DNA from: Blastobasis lacticolella
Lineage: Eukaryota > Arthropoda > Insecta > Lepidoptera > Blastobasidae
Direction: 5' to 3'
NCBI GenBank assembly: GCA_905147135.1
Contig: LR990050.1
Coordinates: forward strand, 15,932,001-15,996,000
DNA length: 64,000 nucleotides
How positions within the stretch are numbered: the stretch's first letter is position 1; every line of letters begins with the position of its first letter. Shown here in pieces: positions 47,443 to 60,254 of the stretch. Below the pieces are notes generated by a model. The model was not told the DNA's origin. It saw nothing but the letters and a program-made list of their open reading frames with translations, and made no database searches. The position numbers and the translations under genes were made by a program.

Positions 47443-47714
47443 ATATATTAAAATTTAATTTAACCAATACTCAACCACAAGCCATTTTCGTCTCACCCTG
47501 TAGATGTTAGATTGGTTTCCGCCACCCCATCTGGCTGCTCACACCTACTCGGAATCAATGAAATGTCAATTATGTTGTGTTTTACCTACCATAGGTAATT
47601 AAACGTTGCCTTTTCTACTCAAATGTCTGTCATTATTATTTTTGTAGTCGTTCTGGCTGGATGCAATCCAAGGCTAATTCCTTTTTATTTTTTTAAGACT
47701 TTTTTACATTTATT

Positions 47715-47860
47715 AGTTGCCTCAACGCGACTTCGTTCGCGTAGCGTCCTACCCAAACTCTACCCCTATCTACTCTTTTTTCTTTCATACGAACTCTACT
47801 CTACCCCTACACTACCTTACCGTACTCCTACCCTGCCCATACCACAACAATGCTTCTGAC
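47715..47860 (-). repeat. C-rich minisatellite and repeat end
   Basis: CGACTTCGTTCGCGTAGCGTC, followed by repeated CTACCCCTA, TACCTTACC-like units, resembles 41930-41985. It is the complement type of the G-rich minisatellite at 6216-6400. Confidence 0.5.
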
Positions 47861-48274
47861 AATATGTTATCGCTATAGATTCACACGAGGGAAATTACCA
47901 TAATATCATTATATGTGAGTTTTATGGTCCTTTATGCCCATATTATCCATTACGCTAAGTTCGCCGGCCGAATAACGGCTATATGTTATTCGGACGTCCG
48001 TCTCCTTGGATTAGATTTAGCCCATAAAGCCCGGTAGCATTACAGCTATTTCCTAATAAAGCTGGTTCTCATCACAATTTAGGGCCGGCCGTGACCGTTT
48101 ACCGTATTTATTCGCGCTATGCTAAACCCCAAGGGCGAAGGAAGGCGCGCCGCCAAAACACGCCCTGCACCAGAAACCGGACACGTTTTATCTAAATTAA
48201 CGTGTTTCACGCACTTTAAATAATCAAACTGACAGAAAAAGTCGGATAACCTCCGACCAAGTTTACTTAAACTC

Positions 48275-48470
48275 TAATATTTTCTATACTACTGAACCGA
48301 TTTTAATTAAACAAAGCTAAGAACCATTTCGATTAAACTGGTTTTCGTATAGAGAAAACCGCATCAAAATCTGTCTCTCACAGACAGACACACAGATACA
48401 CAAAGCCACAGTTACACAATTCAAGCTTACTCTCTTGTTATTCATATTTCATTTTCGTTTATATAAAATT
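48275..48470 (+). repeat. Dispersed repeat, copy 1 of a pair
   Basis: ACTACTGAACCGATTTTAAT, AAACAAAGCTAAGAACCAT, AGAGAAAACCGCATCAAAAT and CAGACACACAGATACACA recur in the same order at 60255-60485. Confidence 0.75.
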
Positions 48471-49124
48471 GACCCAGTTAAATGGCGCGGAACTCGCGTC
48501 CGAATAGTGTGGTTTTAGCAATGACCTAACAACACCTAGTGTGCAATGTAAACAATATGAACGATTGTTTACTAAGCGTGTTTTCTTTAAACAATAGATG
48601 AGATCAACAAATCGATATCGTGGTTTTACCATTGTTTGAAACATCATTGTACGTGTGTTAAGTATTCGTATACTTGTGTTCTGAAATTGTTTTTGTAATG
48701 TAATTGTATTTAGGTACCAGATTTTAATCTTGTGAACTAGGTATTTATCTTTAATACTATATGTTTTGTTGGTTTTTTTATGAGTAGCCAATTACTATTC
48801 ATTCATTCATATTTCCTAAGTTGCCTCGTTCCTTTCTCTAACTAACGTGTATTTTTATTGTACAAAATGTCAGTCCGTAGCAAGTAGAATGAAGCTACGT
48901 ATTGATTGCTCAGGTCAAATATATTTTTAAATTTCATTCTACAGCTCCCGTCTCAATTTACTCTCAATTAGTTCAGCAGTTTCTTCGACGGTGAATGCCT
49001 GAGTAACATTCGCAAATGTTCAGTTTTTTTATTAACGCTCGTATTTGATTCTGATGTTACGACATAATTTTTCCAGGTTTTTTTCAATATTTTGACATAT
49101 TATTAAAGTATTGTTTACCGTGCA

Positions 49125-49365
49125 GTGTCGGTGAGGGATTACTAAGCCCACTGAAAACCAGCGTTGTGGTTCGCGTCAAGCGGCCACAACATAATGCTGA
49201 GGAGGGTCCACTTACGCTGGATGCCCACGAACAATGCCACTGGGAACCTAATAATTGTCTCAGTGTTCTTTACTTAATTTTTTTTTCATGTTATTCTATT
49301 GTAAAATTATTGTGTCGTGGCGACCATGTGTAACAAATGGTTCTTCCTTTCTTTCTACGTCTTCC
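49125..49365 (+). mobile_element. Probable LINE 3' UTR fragment
   Basis: CCAGCGTTGTGGTTCGCGTC, GCGGCCACAACATAATGCTG, AGGAGGGTCCAC and the end GTGTAACAAATGGTTCTTCC with a CTTT-rich stretch are of a type I recognise as lepidopteran LINE tail. There is no second copy in the window. Confidence 0.4.
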
Positions 49366-49921
49366 AACAAGTAAAAAATTACAAAAAAACATCATTCACC
49401 AAGTCAGTAGTCTCATTATGTATAAAGTTTGTATGAACCGAATCCTGAATAACAAACAGAATTTTCATTATGGATGGTAATGACTTTGTTTGTATGCGGA
49501 TCGAGTCGTATGCAATTTGTCCTTTGCGCTTGTAAATTGTAGCTACTGGTGCATCAATTTGTGGAAGGCCTACCATAAATTATGAATAGAGGCCTTGATC
49601 GCGCCGATGGCAATGAATTCGTAATGCGGTGGCTGTTGATGCGATGGCAAACCACCACAATCCGGATTTCCATGTCGTTTCCGTATAGTGATTATACCTA
49701 ATACGTTACGTTAAACGTTTTCCAAAATTGTTCAGAGTTTAAACATATGTTTGGGCTTAGTGCGTTTGCTTGGTTACGTCGTAAATGTGTGTCCTTGCGC
49801 ACTTCCTATATTTACTTAGTGTTCAAAAACATTTTACTACCTCGGCAGCAGTTGAAATTTTAAAAACGTTTGGTGGTTGCACCAATACGATTTACATTAC
49901 ATACAAATGCTTTTAGGTCGG

Positions 49922-50302
49922 TTTTTTTTTTTTTCATTTCATTTATTTTGAACAAGACATTACCAACGCAGAGCGCCACTTTTGGCTTCTCACTCTTCTC
50001 AGCATAACACTCAAACGCGGATACCATGACCTTCTTCACCGCGCTACGAAAGAGGCCGTATCTCAAGACGAATCAGCTGTTAAAACGGCCACACGCATCA
50101 GCGATCAGCTGTGGCCTCACCGCGAGGCGGGTCACTTTCTCCCCCGATGTAGGCGAGCCAAGCGAAGCCGGATTTTCGCCATACAATCCCGGAGAATTAG
50201 TAGAGCGAAGAGACAAAGAGGAGGTATCGATCAAGAGCGAATAACTGTGGCCCGATGACATTGAACACGCATCGACGTTGACCGCAATCGAGTTGGCCAT
50301 TT
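49922..50302 (-). other. Candidate unassigned exon or retrocopied transcript end
   Basis: The interval is GC-richer than its surroundings. On the - strand an ATG in good context (GCAAATGGCC, 50298-50300) opens 75 codons, Ser-rich (SGHSYSLLIDTSSLSLRST), with a possible donor CTCGCG|GTGAGG. Further along is AATAAA (49942-49947, complement) and a run of 13 A (complement of 49922-49934), as in a retroposed mRNA end. On the + strand an acceptor-like CACTCTTCTCAG (ending 50002) precedes an equally open 72-codon frame (50026-50244). I cannot tell which strand, if either, is coding, and recognise no family. Confidence 0.25.
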
Positions 50303-51284
50303 GCTTGCGCTATGCGAAAGGAAAAGTATCCGTTAAATGCTTAATCGCAGCCCGTGTAGCAATTAAGAGACGGTGAGTGTACGCGTGTGCAAATCAGCTT
50401 GGCATAACATTTTCGATATAATTATTCAGTGTCGTCGTGGCTGCGAGCCAAGCGGTAATGCTTGCGTTTGAAGAAGGTAGTCAGTGTAGTTACAGCCGTG
50501 AGGCTTATAAGTCGATTAACGAAAGAAGACGGACTCCATACTAAGGAAGTTTGATCATAATTTCCATATTAATTAATCAATAAAATTTTGTAAACCTATG
50601 TTTGTCAGGTTTTCGTTAAAATATATCGTACACGGGATTTAATATGAATTTAATACAAATCTTAAATCTTTATTTAATATATTGTTATATCTTTGTTAGG
50701 GACTGAATTCTAAACTTAAGCATGTTGAATTTGGAAAAGCCGAAATCATGTTAAAAACTAACAAAAACAAAGAATGGTCGTAGCGAAAATTATTAGTGAA
50801 AATGCAAAAAAATAAATCTTTATAAATCAAATGAAGTTCTAGACAACAAAGAGGCATAAAATAAATTGGATCCTAAGTTTTTTTTTTATTATTTTATATT
50901 TATTATTATTAAATCAAAATGTTTAAAATAGAACTACGGTGCAATACGCAGAATATTTATTTAAAAAAAGTACTGTCAGACCTGGCTCCACCTTACATCT
51001 TATATACTTTTACGGGAAGGTCACGAGCCTTGGCGGATTTTTACCTAAAAATGATTTTGATGGGATTATAATTGCACGCAAAGTGTCGCCTGAGCGTGTT
51101 AATCCGTTTCCAACGTGTGTAGCGTTACATCAGCGAATCGCGGCCAGTGGCAATGTGAAGGCCAGGCGTTCTCTATCGGCCTCTAACACCTCGCCGCCGC
51201 CGGCCGCAGCCGTAAAGTCATCCACATTGACAATATCACTTAGATTCGGTACTAGAGCATAGATTACATTATTAGAGAGTTAAA

Positions 51285-51585
51285 GTATCCGACACGTAAG
51301 CGAGAGGTTCCAGGTTCGAATCCCACTGTGATCCAACGACCAATCACTCTTTTCTGGTGCCTCAAAGGCTGACGCCGCATTCGCTCCCCATAGGTTGCAG
51401 ATGTCCTGGACGACGGTGGCCACTTTTCGTCCGTCCGTGTGCCTCCCTAGGCAAGAACAAAAAAATTACGCTCCACTGAAAATTATCTGATCTGCCAAAC
51501 CCTGGATCATGGTCAAGGCAGACCCCGGGCCCTTGTGCACGAGTGCGCAACCGGGACATTAACGCCAAGATGATTATTTTTTACT
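51285..51585 (+). repeat. tRNA-derived SINE with internal insertion
   Basis: The head ends TCCGACACGTAAGCGAGAGG, with B box GGTTCGAATCCCACTG. The tail ATCTGATCTGCCAAACCCTG, ATCATGGTCAAGGC and CAACCGGGACATTAACGCCA is intact. The middle (about 51358-51465) holds a different sequence ending CGTGTGCCTCCCTAGGCAAG, so this copy is a mosaic. Confidence 0.75.
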
Positions 51586-52680
51586 TTAGTTAAAGTTTAA
51601 CAATTTAATTAAAGTAAGACGTGTTTAACAATTTTCTTCTCTTGTTTGTCCATTACGAAGCCACTTTATCAAAGGTAAGATTACTCCAACTTATATAACT
51701 AAAAATTGATTCACGTGTCAGAACGACAGATTTAATCTTGGAGTTTCATTTCATTACACTATGGTGATAATTAAATTAAATAGCTTTCATTAAATTACAT
51801 TACAACGATCATAGTAGGGCGTTACGTTATATTGTATTGTTTATGTGTTCTAATAACTAACTACAAGCTAATTCAATTAAGATAACCTTAAGCAATTAAT
51901 GATACATAAAGTACACAATTAAAAGTGAATCAGTCGAGATAACGACATTGATTTATAACTTGAATCTCGGATTAGATTGTTAATGTTGAAAATGAAATAC
52001 ATCTCCCGCGTTGAGCATTAATATGTCACGTTCCAAAGTATTTGAATTTCAAAGAAACCTGAAATAATTATTGGGCCAACATAGTGCGTTGAATCATCAT
52101 CTATTTCAACATGGGACGAGGAGAAACTCCTTGAAATCTCACCATACACCTGTTGCAGTGGATCGGAAATAAACTATTTATTTTCTATCGCGGAATAGAC
52201 ATATACATTACATTGTTCTATTTGTTATGGCATAGTTGATCTCTTGTGTAAGTAACGGGTACTTGCATAGCTTTCTTATGAGTAATATTTGTATTAGTTT
52301 CTTTGTTGGATAGAGTTATTTAAATAAGACGTTATTATAATAAACGATTTTTAACTTTCAAGGAATTTTATACTTACCACTGATGCAATATGTACGATAT
52401 CTTTTATATACGTAAATGCAAATGGATTCAGATTTTGTAATATTAGTTGGATTGTAAATTCTAAATGTTACTTAGTTCAACGTGTTTCAGTTGCAAATAA
52501 ATATAACACTGTTGTTTTACGAACTAGGTAGGTACCTATTGTCTTTCATTAGTTGTTCGTATTTAATTATTTTATCAGCGTCGTTACACAATGTATTTGA
52601 CATTTGAAACAAATAACAATAGGTTTAATGTTTAACATTTATCAGAATGTTGTAGTTTATTGTTTTACGCAATGTCGTTT

Positions 52681-53096
52681 AATGAGGAGTTTTCCAATAG
52701 GTATCTAACATTCCTAACCACTCACTAGATGGCGCCCCGACAATTTTGGTAATTGATAATCGCTTGAAATAGGTTCTTAGCAAACAGGATATAAACACTG
52801 GGTACGTTGTATTGGATAATATTGTATTTGTCAATAGTTTTCAACCATTTTAGAGGTTGTAATAATAATGCAACATAGTGCCAACTTCTATAAATATTTC
52901 TTTTTACATTTCGTTCAACCTTTAACAGTTATGTTTATATTAATTAACATTTTATTTTTAAGTTTAGTATTAGTTGGTTGCATGAAATCACTGCCACCAT
53001 CATACAGATTAAAAAAAGATTACCAAAATTGTAGGAGCGCCATCTATTGATGCTTTTTGAAACCAACTATCAATACCTACTGGAAAACTCCTCATT
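52681..53096. mobile_element. MITE, 416 bp, long terminal inverted repeats
   Basis: The left end AATGAGGAGTTTTCCAATAG pairs with CTGGAAAACTCCTCATT at the right. Further in, AGATGGCGCC...ACAATTTTGGTAAT pairs with ATTACCAAAATTGTAGG...GGCGCCATCT-like sequence. A 60-codon frame inside (52868-53050) encodes a hydrophobic peptide but is probably incidental. Confidence 0.87.
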
Positions 53097-54184
53097 ATTA
53101 CAGAATGTCCTTTTGCCCTTGACATATCGTGTCGATCTTTGCCTCAAAGCAACTTATTCCAGTTAAAAATTGCAAAAACTCATACACATGTAACAATGCA
53201 ACATTGTGTATGGCGTTCGTATCCTGTTAGACTGTTATGCGTTGCAATGTGTTAATACACCGTACATTTAGTTCGAGCTATGGTTATTACCGCTCTCATT
53301 ACGTGAACTGCACACGAGACTAACAAGTTTTCTGTGATCGTGAGCCAATTATACTATCCAGCGGGCAGAGCTAACTTAAAACGAACTTGGTATACGCCCA
53401 CACGGCACCTGCTGAAGTTATCATCGAGGCTAACATAACTTTATGACATTCGTTGAGGGCATTGCAGCCGTAGCCGTGGACAGTAGGTACACAGTATTTA
53501 TGGTAATATAAACCCAACAAGTTAGTCTTGCTTGTCCACTGATAACAATGCCCCAACGCTTTAAAAATGGAGTAATGTGTTGCTAATGTTGTGAATGCGA
53601 AATGTTTGTCTGGCAATCAAAAGCATATTACTGATATTGCACATAGATAAGACATGGCTACTTTTTATTGAAGTTAGCGTCCACGAAGCGTGCAAAATAA
53701 AATCAAAAGAGGCTAGTTTTATTCCTTGATTGCTATTGTTTCGCACTTGCACGAAAAAACAGTCGAATCTCGACTTAGCAGAAACAACACTGTGCAATAT
53801 ATACATAACGATTCATGAATGCAGCCATGTTGAACACGAAATTCACATGCAAGGTTACGACATTACTTCAGACTGTTAGGTACGCTACAGCCCGCTTATC
53901 GGCCGCAACTGTGACAACTGTCGGCAATAGGTTGTGAAAGGTTCTGACGAATATTCACACTCACAATACAATGGATTATGTGAGTCAGTCGTAGTCCCGA
54001 ATCGAGTATTTTACAGGCGTACTCGTACCTACATTACGTCTTTTTCCGTAGAGGTAGAGACCACACACTTCCATCCACTTGGTATGGTCCCACCTAGTGG
54101 AACTATTTAACTTTTACCGTTCTTTAAAATATGATTGGTTTTATCGTGATACTTAGGTACGTCTCGGTCTTCTACTGGTATTTT

Positions 54185-54370
54185 TCTATACTAATATTAT
54201 AAAGAGGAAAGGTTTGATTTTTTGTTTGTTTGTGTTGAATAGGCTTCGAAACTACTGGACCGATTTCAATAATTCTTTCACCGTTGGGAAGCTACACTAT
54301 CACCGGGTGACATAGGCTTTATACCCGTGTACCCGTAGTGGTACCCGTGCGAAGCAGGGGCAGCTGCTAG
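54185..54370 (+). mobile_element. Complete small Helitron-like element
   Basis: It starts TCTATACTAATATTATAAAG and ends GTGCGAAGCAGGGGCAGCTGCTAG, giving the TC...CTAG ends typical of non-autonomous Helitron-like elements, flanked by T on each side and without terminal inverted repeats. A GCAGCTGC stem lies just before the 3' end. It has no protein; it matches the partial copies at 29606-29822 and elsewhere. Confidence 0.75.
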
Positions 54371-54952
54371 TAATACATATAATTTGGCATTTTAATATAA
54401 TTTGAAGTCTGTTGTGGTTTAGGACGATTCCGCCAGCTGCGATGTATCGGATCGAGTTCCAGATGTGGTTTCGCTAGCGTTCAATGTCGCCGAAGTTAAT
54501 GATGTCATGCATGCAGGTGCGTCAAATTTCAGTGTCGCCGTGTATAATTTGCTAATTGACATTGGATAAATCGTAGTGGAAAGCCATTAATGAATCGAAG
54601 GACTGCTATGTAGTTTCTGATTGTAAATAGGCAGGATGGGGGTCTGTCCTAAATATCTCCTAAGTCCTGGACCTAGCTTGCATAAAATCTATTGACTAAT
54701 CAAGGTGTGTCTCAGTTTCAAGGCCACGGTAAACCACTTAAGGTGACGCAAATCTCGTCATAGTTTTTAGAGGTGATCTGCGTTTGCAATGCGAGTGTGT
54801 CACCGCCCCTTACGTCTCACATTTACTTAAAATTTATTCTCTTGTACTTTTGAGTACTACAATTCAATGTATTTTTTTGAGTAAACACGTAATCGATCTT
54901 AAATGTTTTAATGTCAAGAAACGAGAGCGCATTGCGTTGTGGTGCCAGCGCA

Positions 54953-54989
54953 CGTTTGATCTTGACTACATGTTAGTCAAGATCAAACG
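54953..54989. repeat. Perfect 16-base hairpin
   Basis: CGTTTGATCTTGACTA, loop CATGT, TAGTCAAGATCAAACG. The surroundings show no terminal repeats or polymerase terminator. Confidence 0.9.
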
Positions 54990-56224
54990 GCTATGGGCCA
55001 CTAAGGGCTTTGTTCTAGTGCACTACAACTGAGTATACTTGGATCCTATCGATGAGACTTAGGCTAAAGTTATACTTAACTCTATATAGTAGAGTTTAGA
55101 TGGGATTCAGCTACGCACAAATCTCTCATCGATATATTGCGTAAATATAATGAATGACGTCATTTACATTACCTTAAAAAATTACAATGTATTGTGTGAC
55201 CGGCTGTGTGGTAACGAGAACTACGGTTCTTGTCGGCGATATAACCCTCTTATCAACAATGTATTAATTATTTTTAATTATACCCTACCCTATTATAATT
55301 TACCCTAATTGTTCTCAAAATATTAGGTACTTAAATGAAATACTGTGTAAAAGTAAGAAATTTAAGGTATATATTACTAGGTTTTATCAGTAGTATAGTA
55401 GTAGTATTTATAAAGCCTTATCATCATCATCAACTTAACGAGTTGCACTCTCGTCGGTGCAGCAATCGATGCTGTTCTCTTTCTTCTTCCAATCTTTATT
55501 AACATTTGTTTATAAAATATGTTATCTAAATTCTGTATTTCCATATTATAATTAAAACTTCATTAGCATTCTGTGATTCTGCACAAATAAGAAAATATTT
55601 GCAAAAAAATGGTCGAAGTCATGGATAATATTCAAGGGAATGCAGCAGTATTTAGCTGCAGGTAGTTGCAACGTTAACATGTTAGAATTTCTACTCGTAA
55701 CAGAGAAGCTAGTTCGTTAATGTTTCAAAAATAGAAGCCACCTTATATTTTCGGTCATCCAAAGAACAAAGGCAGCTTTCAACGCCGCTGCGGGAATCGG
55801 CCGAAAAAGTAAACTTCAACCAAAATATGCTTTTAGGAACATAACAGGAAAATAACACGTTCGTACAACAAACTGTAAACTGTTGGATAACAAAAATGAC
55901 TCTGGGTTAGTCCACTTATTAATTTAATATAACTATAACAAACACCTACCTACTTTGTACTGATACAACACTCTGTTTTCTTCTAATGACACACGAACAA
56001 CAAAGCTAATCTGGAAAGATTCCGGGTTTTCCAAAAGGAATACTCCCACAGACAATGACTTTGAACTATGAACACAGATAATTTTCTACGTAATAATTGT
56101 GGAAGATAGCTTGTTTCAATTTATGGCCGTATTAGCTTGTCGAGTATCAAAACTCAGTGTAACGAACAGAGTTGGCTCTGTAAATCCAGGCCAAATAATA
56201 GTTACAAGACGCAAGAATGAGCGT

Positions 56225-56330
56225 TGTGGCGGACTGAGTTCAAGGCCGGAGTGAATAAAGCTGTTTCTAGACAGGCATGCACCATCTTCGCCACATCGTC
56301 GCTTCCCATCAGTGGCCTTAGTACAAGTGT
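56225..56330 (+). mobile_element. LINE reverse transcriptase C-terminal fragment
   Basis: TTCAAGGCCGGAGTGAATAA, AGCTGTTTCTAGACAGGCAT and GCACCATCTTCGCC parallel 20020-20075. A matching tail piece (ACAGGTGAGATGGCCTGCCT) lies at 56460-56482 after an unrelated stretch, so the copy is interrupted. Confidence 0.6.
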
Positions 56331-59284
56331 GTCCGCGACAAAGCTCGTGCCGCGAGAGAGCGTTTGTCTCTTTCTCTCAATATTAAGACGAAAGAGATAG
56401 CCATACCTATGTCGCGCATTTTCTCGCTTATCGCGCGCGAGAGCAACATGTGCTAGGCCTACAGGTGAGATGGCCTGCCTAGTAGATTGTAAAAAAAATC
56501 ACGGACTGCAAGTGGAAGGTAGCCTCGCCCCCTCGCCCTCTCACCCCCTGGTCACTGGCCGGCGATTACGGCGCTTGTGTCAACGGTTGATGGGTGAGCT
56601 GCGCGTGCGCAGACAGCTAATGACCGCTGCAAACGAATAAAGCATTTATGCTAACAATATTGCATGAGGATAACAAAGAGATTGCAGTGGAGTCGTTTGC
56701 GTGATTGCCTATGAATTGTTGCACAATTGCCTGTATTTGGCTTCGGATAATAGTTGGTAAATTCCCTTTTACATACAGCGTCATAAAAGTTGTTTTAATA
56801 AGATTAATTTTATTTTATTAAGTTTTAAGAAGATTGCAGCTGATAAGATTTAGATGAAATTCCTTGTATTTGTTAGTTCGGGACCCTAATTGCCCGAGTC
56901 GTACTCGTCCATACTTGATCTGTTTTTTTTACATTTCAAATCTTTTATAATCGTTACATGACAAATTAAAATGTAACACATAGCCATTCTAAACGTTGAC
57001 ATTTGAATACAATAGCCTTCGTTTCGGGTTCCGTGGTAAATATTATAAATATAATTCACCATGTTGTTCAGCCGACGTACAGTAAGCTATTGGGGCTAGA
57101 AAGAATACCTATGACTTAAATTAGCTGAGTATGCGTGGATTTTAGATAAAATTACAAGCTGCTGTTTAAAGAGTGGCGATTTTTAAACGCACTTTAAACA
57201 CATTTTTTTTAATGTCATACATTTTTAAATAACATATTTGCAATTTTATTAGAAAAATGATATTGAGTAGGCGTTAAAGTAAATGTCAGAGATTATGCAA
57301 AGTAAAAGGTTTATCAATATGTTATAGATAGGCTACTGAACCCTTCACGCATCTTCCGATCCGACTCGCACTCGCCTGTTTTAATAACAATATGTCGTTC
57401 ATGTTCATTGTTTTTTTTTTCTAGTTTATTTTCGGTTCTAGTTTATGACCTACATTGTCTGTATGTAACACTAAAAATATAAGCAGATTAGGGGGTTACC
57501 ACCAGGAGTTACAAGCACAAATCTAGTTATACCAAAGAATCTGCCCCCTTTGAATACCTTGGTAGTATGCCACCACCGTCCGTCCATCATCATCGTCTTA
57601 CCATCTAGTGAGATGGCGGACAAATGCATGCCTATAATCCTCGAGAAGGCGAGCTGTGTAGCATGACTGCGATTGGCATAAAAATCCTTCGCATACGAGC
57701 GTACAGTCTATTCCCTAATTTATGTTACCAGGCATTTTGGTGATTTTGTATACACATTGTATATTGTTCCCAACAGCTACGTTAACATAGTAATACCTAA
57801 TAAGTCTGTGGCGTAATTACGCTTCGAATGACGTTATTTAATAATACCAAGTAACTCATGCATGGCTACCACTTTCGCTAAAGTTTTTTCCAAGGCAAGT
57901 TTTTTAATTTTTACCTAAAATATTACAACTTTTACCAAGTTATGGCTTTTTAATATTTTTTAACGTACATTGTGTATGAAATTAGCATATAGTATCCCGG
58001 TTCAAATAATATTTTAATCTCATTTTAACGGTGCAGTCTATATTGTGCATTCAAAACAACATAAGTTGGACTGTATCAAAAATATGTAGCTTCATTATTG
58101 TGTTCGGTGATCAGTCAGTCCCTAGCCTACTCCACTGTTTATTTTCTCCATGCCTATATATATCAGTAAAAAAATCTATAAATAATGGATCGTAGGAAAA
58201 TGACATAATTGTCAACAAAGAACACTGCTGGCAGAGTATTTTAGTCTGTCTCTGTGTGACCTGTGACGTGATTACATAGTCAGACACACTCAATCACTCT
58301 GCATAAACCAAATATTTCGTCAGTAAATCCTTCAATATTTAAGTAATGAGGAATTTTTCTGTTCGTTGAACTTTCTCAACCTTGAGGGGTTGTTGGGAGT
58401 CTGTTGTGTTGGATTGGGCAGGTACCGCAGTATTAAACATTCTAAATTGAAAATCTACGATGCGTTAATCGTAGATGTTATTTGCGATAGTTGCCTCTTT
58501 TTTACTAATCTGCTTTATTTTTCAAAAGCCGAAAGACAATCGGTGAGAATTTTATAAGTTATTAAAAAATGTTATAAAAAGTTTGTGAAAAAAACAGTTA
58601 CACGGATTTTTATTAAATTTTACAGTGTTGTTTACCTATAATTATAACCAAGAATATACAAAATAACAGAATAACTTGTAGTCGAATAACCCGTAGGCTA
58701 TAATTTATCCCGAAATCCCGAAAAACAAATTGTGTAAAATTGGAATGTTTGTATGGATTACAAATATTTTTTGTGACAATTGATATTTAAATCAATATGT
58801 AGAATTTTGTTATAACACGGTATCATACTTACGAACAAATAGAAATCAGTTTAGGTAAAGGGTAGAGTAGACTATGAACCTAGAATATGCACAGGGTTAA
58901 CACCATGCAGACTAAGGTGTGGCTTTTATAATACTTCTTAGTATTAACGCGACGACTAGGCGCGTTCCTTCAGCAAACTTCTTGACCTCCATCAAGGTCC
59001 ATCCATCATAGAGTTACAAGTAGAAGGCATCGCATCGTCGGACGGGCATTCCCACTAACCGTAAATCTTTATTGGCCTTCATATAGCATCCCCGTTATCT
59101 GTTATGCTCGCCGGCTCAGTGGCTCACCTTGTTTGCCGATTCGGAGTTACTACGCTCAGATAACGCACCGCAGGTGCTCATTTATCGAAATTTCTATGAT
59201 GTCTTCTTAAATTAATGAAAATTAAGCCTTATGTAACAAACACAAGACTTCATTTTCGCTATCTTGAGTTTGGGCTGTCGAAAT

Positions 59285-59795
59285 TGCACACAACTGGGCT
59301 GTTGTTGCTTAATCGACTTGCTGTTGGTGCATTTTTTAGTAATTAAGATACGAAGCAACACGTTTTCCAAAGTACGGAGGTCTGAGACTAAGTTCTAAGT
59401 CGCTATTGTTAGTGGTATTGGTAGGTTATATGTTATATCTGCGCTGCCAGTCGTTAGCGCTAATCTACCCTGCTATGAATTACTGATTATCCCAAGTAGC
59501 TTTGTTACATTTGTAGCTTTCCCGGAACAGACTTACATTATATAACTGTGCCCTTGTTGGTCAACCGATTTTCTGTTGGTGTATTTTCAAATAATTAAGA
59601 TACAAATAATTAATCGTTTTCTAGAGTACCTACGGAGGGCCTAGACTAGGTGGTGCCAGGCGTCAGCGCTATTCCGCGTTACCCTTATTCCGCGTTAGCG
59701 TTATTGTTGTTTTTGTTAGGTCACCACCTATTGATTTAATCATTATCCCAAGTACATTTGTACCTCTCCCGGAACAGACTTACATTATAATGTAC
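59285..59795 (+). repeat. Tandem duplication, about 250-bp unit, two diverged copies
   Basis: Copy 1 (about 59290-59540) and copy 2 (about 59541-59790) share CTGTTGGTG(C/T)ATTTT, AATTAAGATAC, AGTACGGAGG or ACCTACGGAGG, ATTATCCCAAGTA, CATTTGTA and TCCCGGAACAGACTTACATT. Copy 2 also has a short internal duplication of TATTCCGCGTTA (near 59670-59695). Confidence 0.85.
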
Positions 59796-60254
59796 TTCTT
59801 GAATATCATCCCATGAACGTCCATTCACTCAAGTGATTAGTTGACCTCGGTCAACCTCGTTTCGCCAACGTCAGGTGCTCTGGCACCCCGTGACGGTGAC
59901 TAGTGGAACGATCACAGTGTTTTGATAATATGTACCTACAACATTGTTCTGGCAACGTTTTTATCGCAGCGATTGTTGTAGCAGTAGTGCCTACACAGTT
60001 GCGGTTGCTGTGAAAGACATTTACTGTTATCAACACGGACTCGAGACCCGCTTTGTTCAACGCGCGATATGCACCGCTATTGTCATGCTGGGGCTGCCGC
60101 GGACACGTGGGCAACGTGATGCGGCATAATGGATGTATCGTAGTGATCTACAATGATGAGGGGGTGCAAACATGGATATTGTATTAGTGTGGACTAGTTC
60201 TTCAACTAACCTAACCGACGGAAATCGTCGGATAACCCAAACAGCCAAGTATAC

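Noticed and set aside
52868..53050. Small hydrophobic 60-residue peptide
   Set aside because: It lies inside an inverted-repeat MITE in AT-rich DNA, where hydrophobic frames arise by chance.
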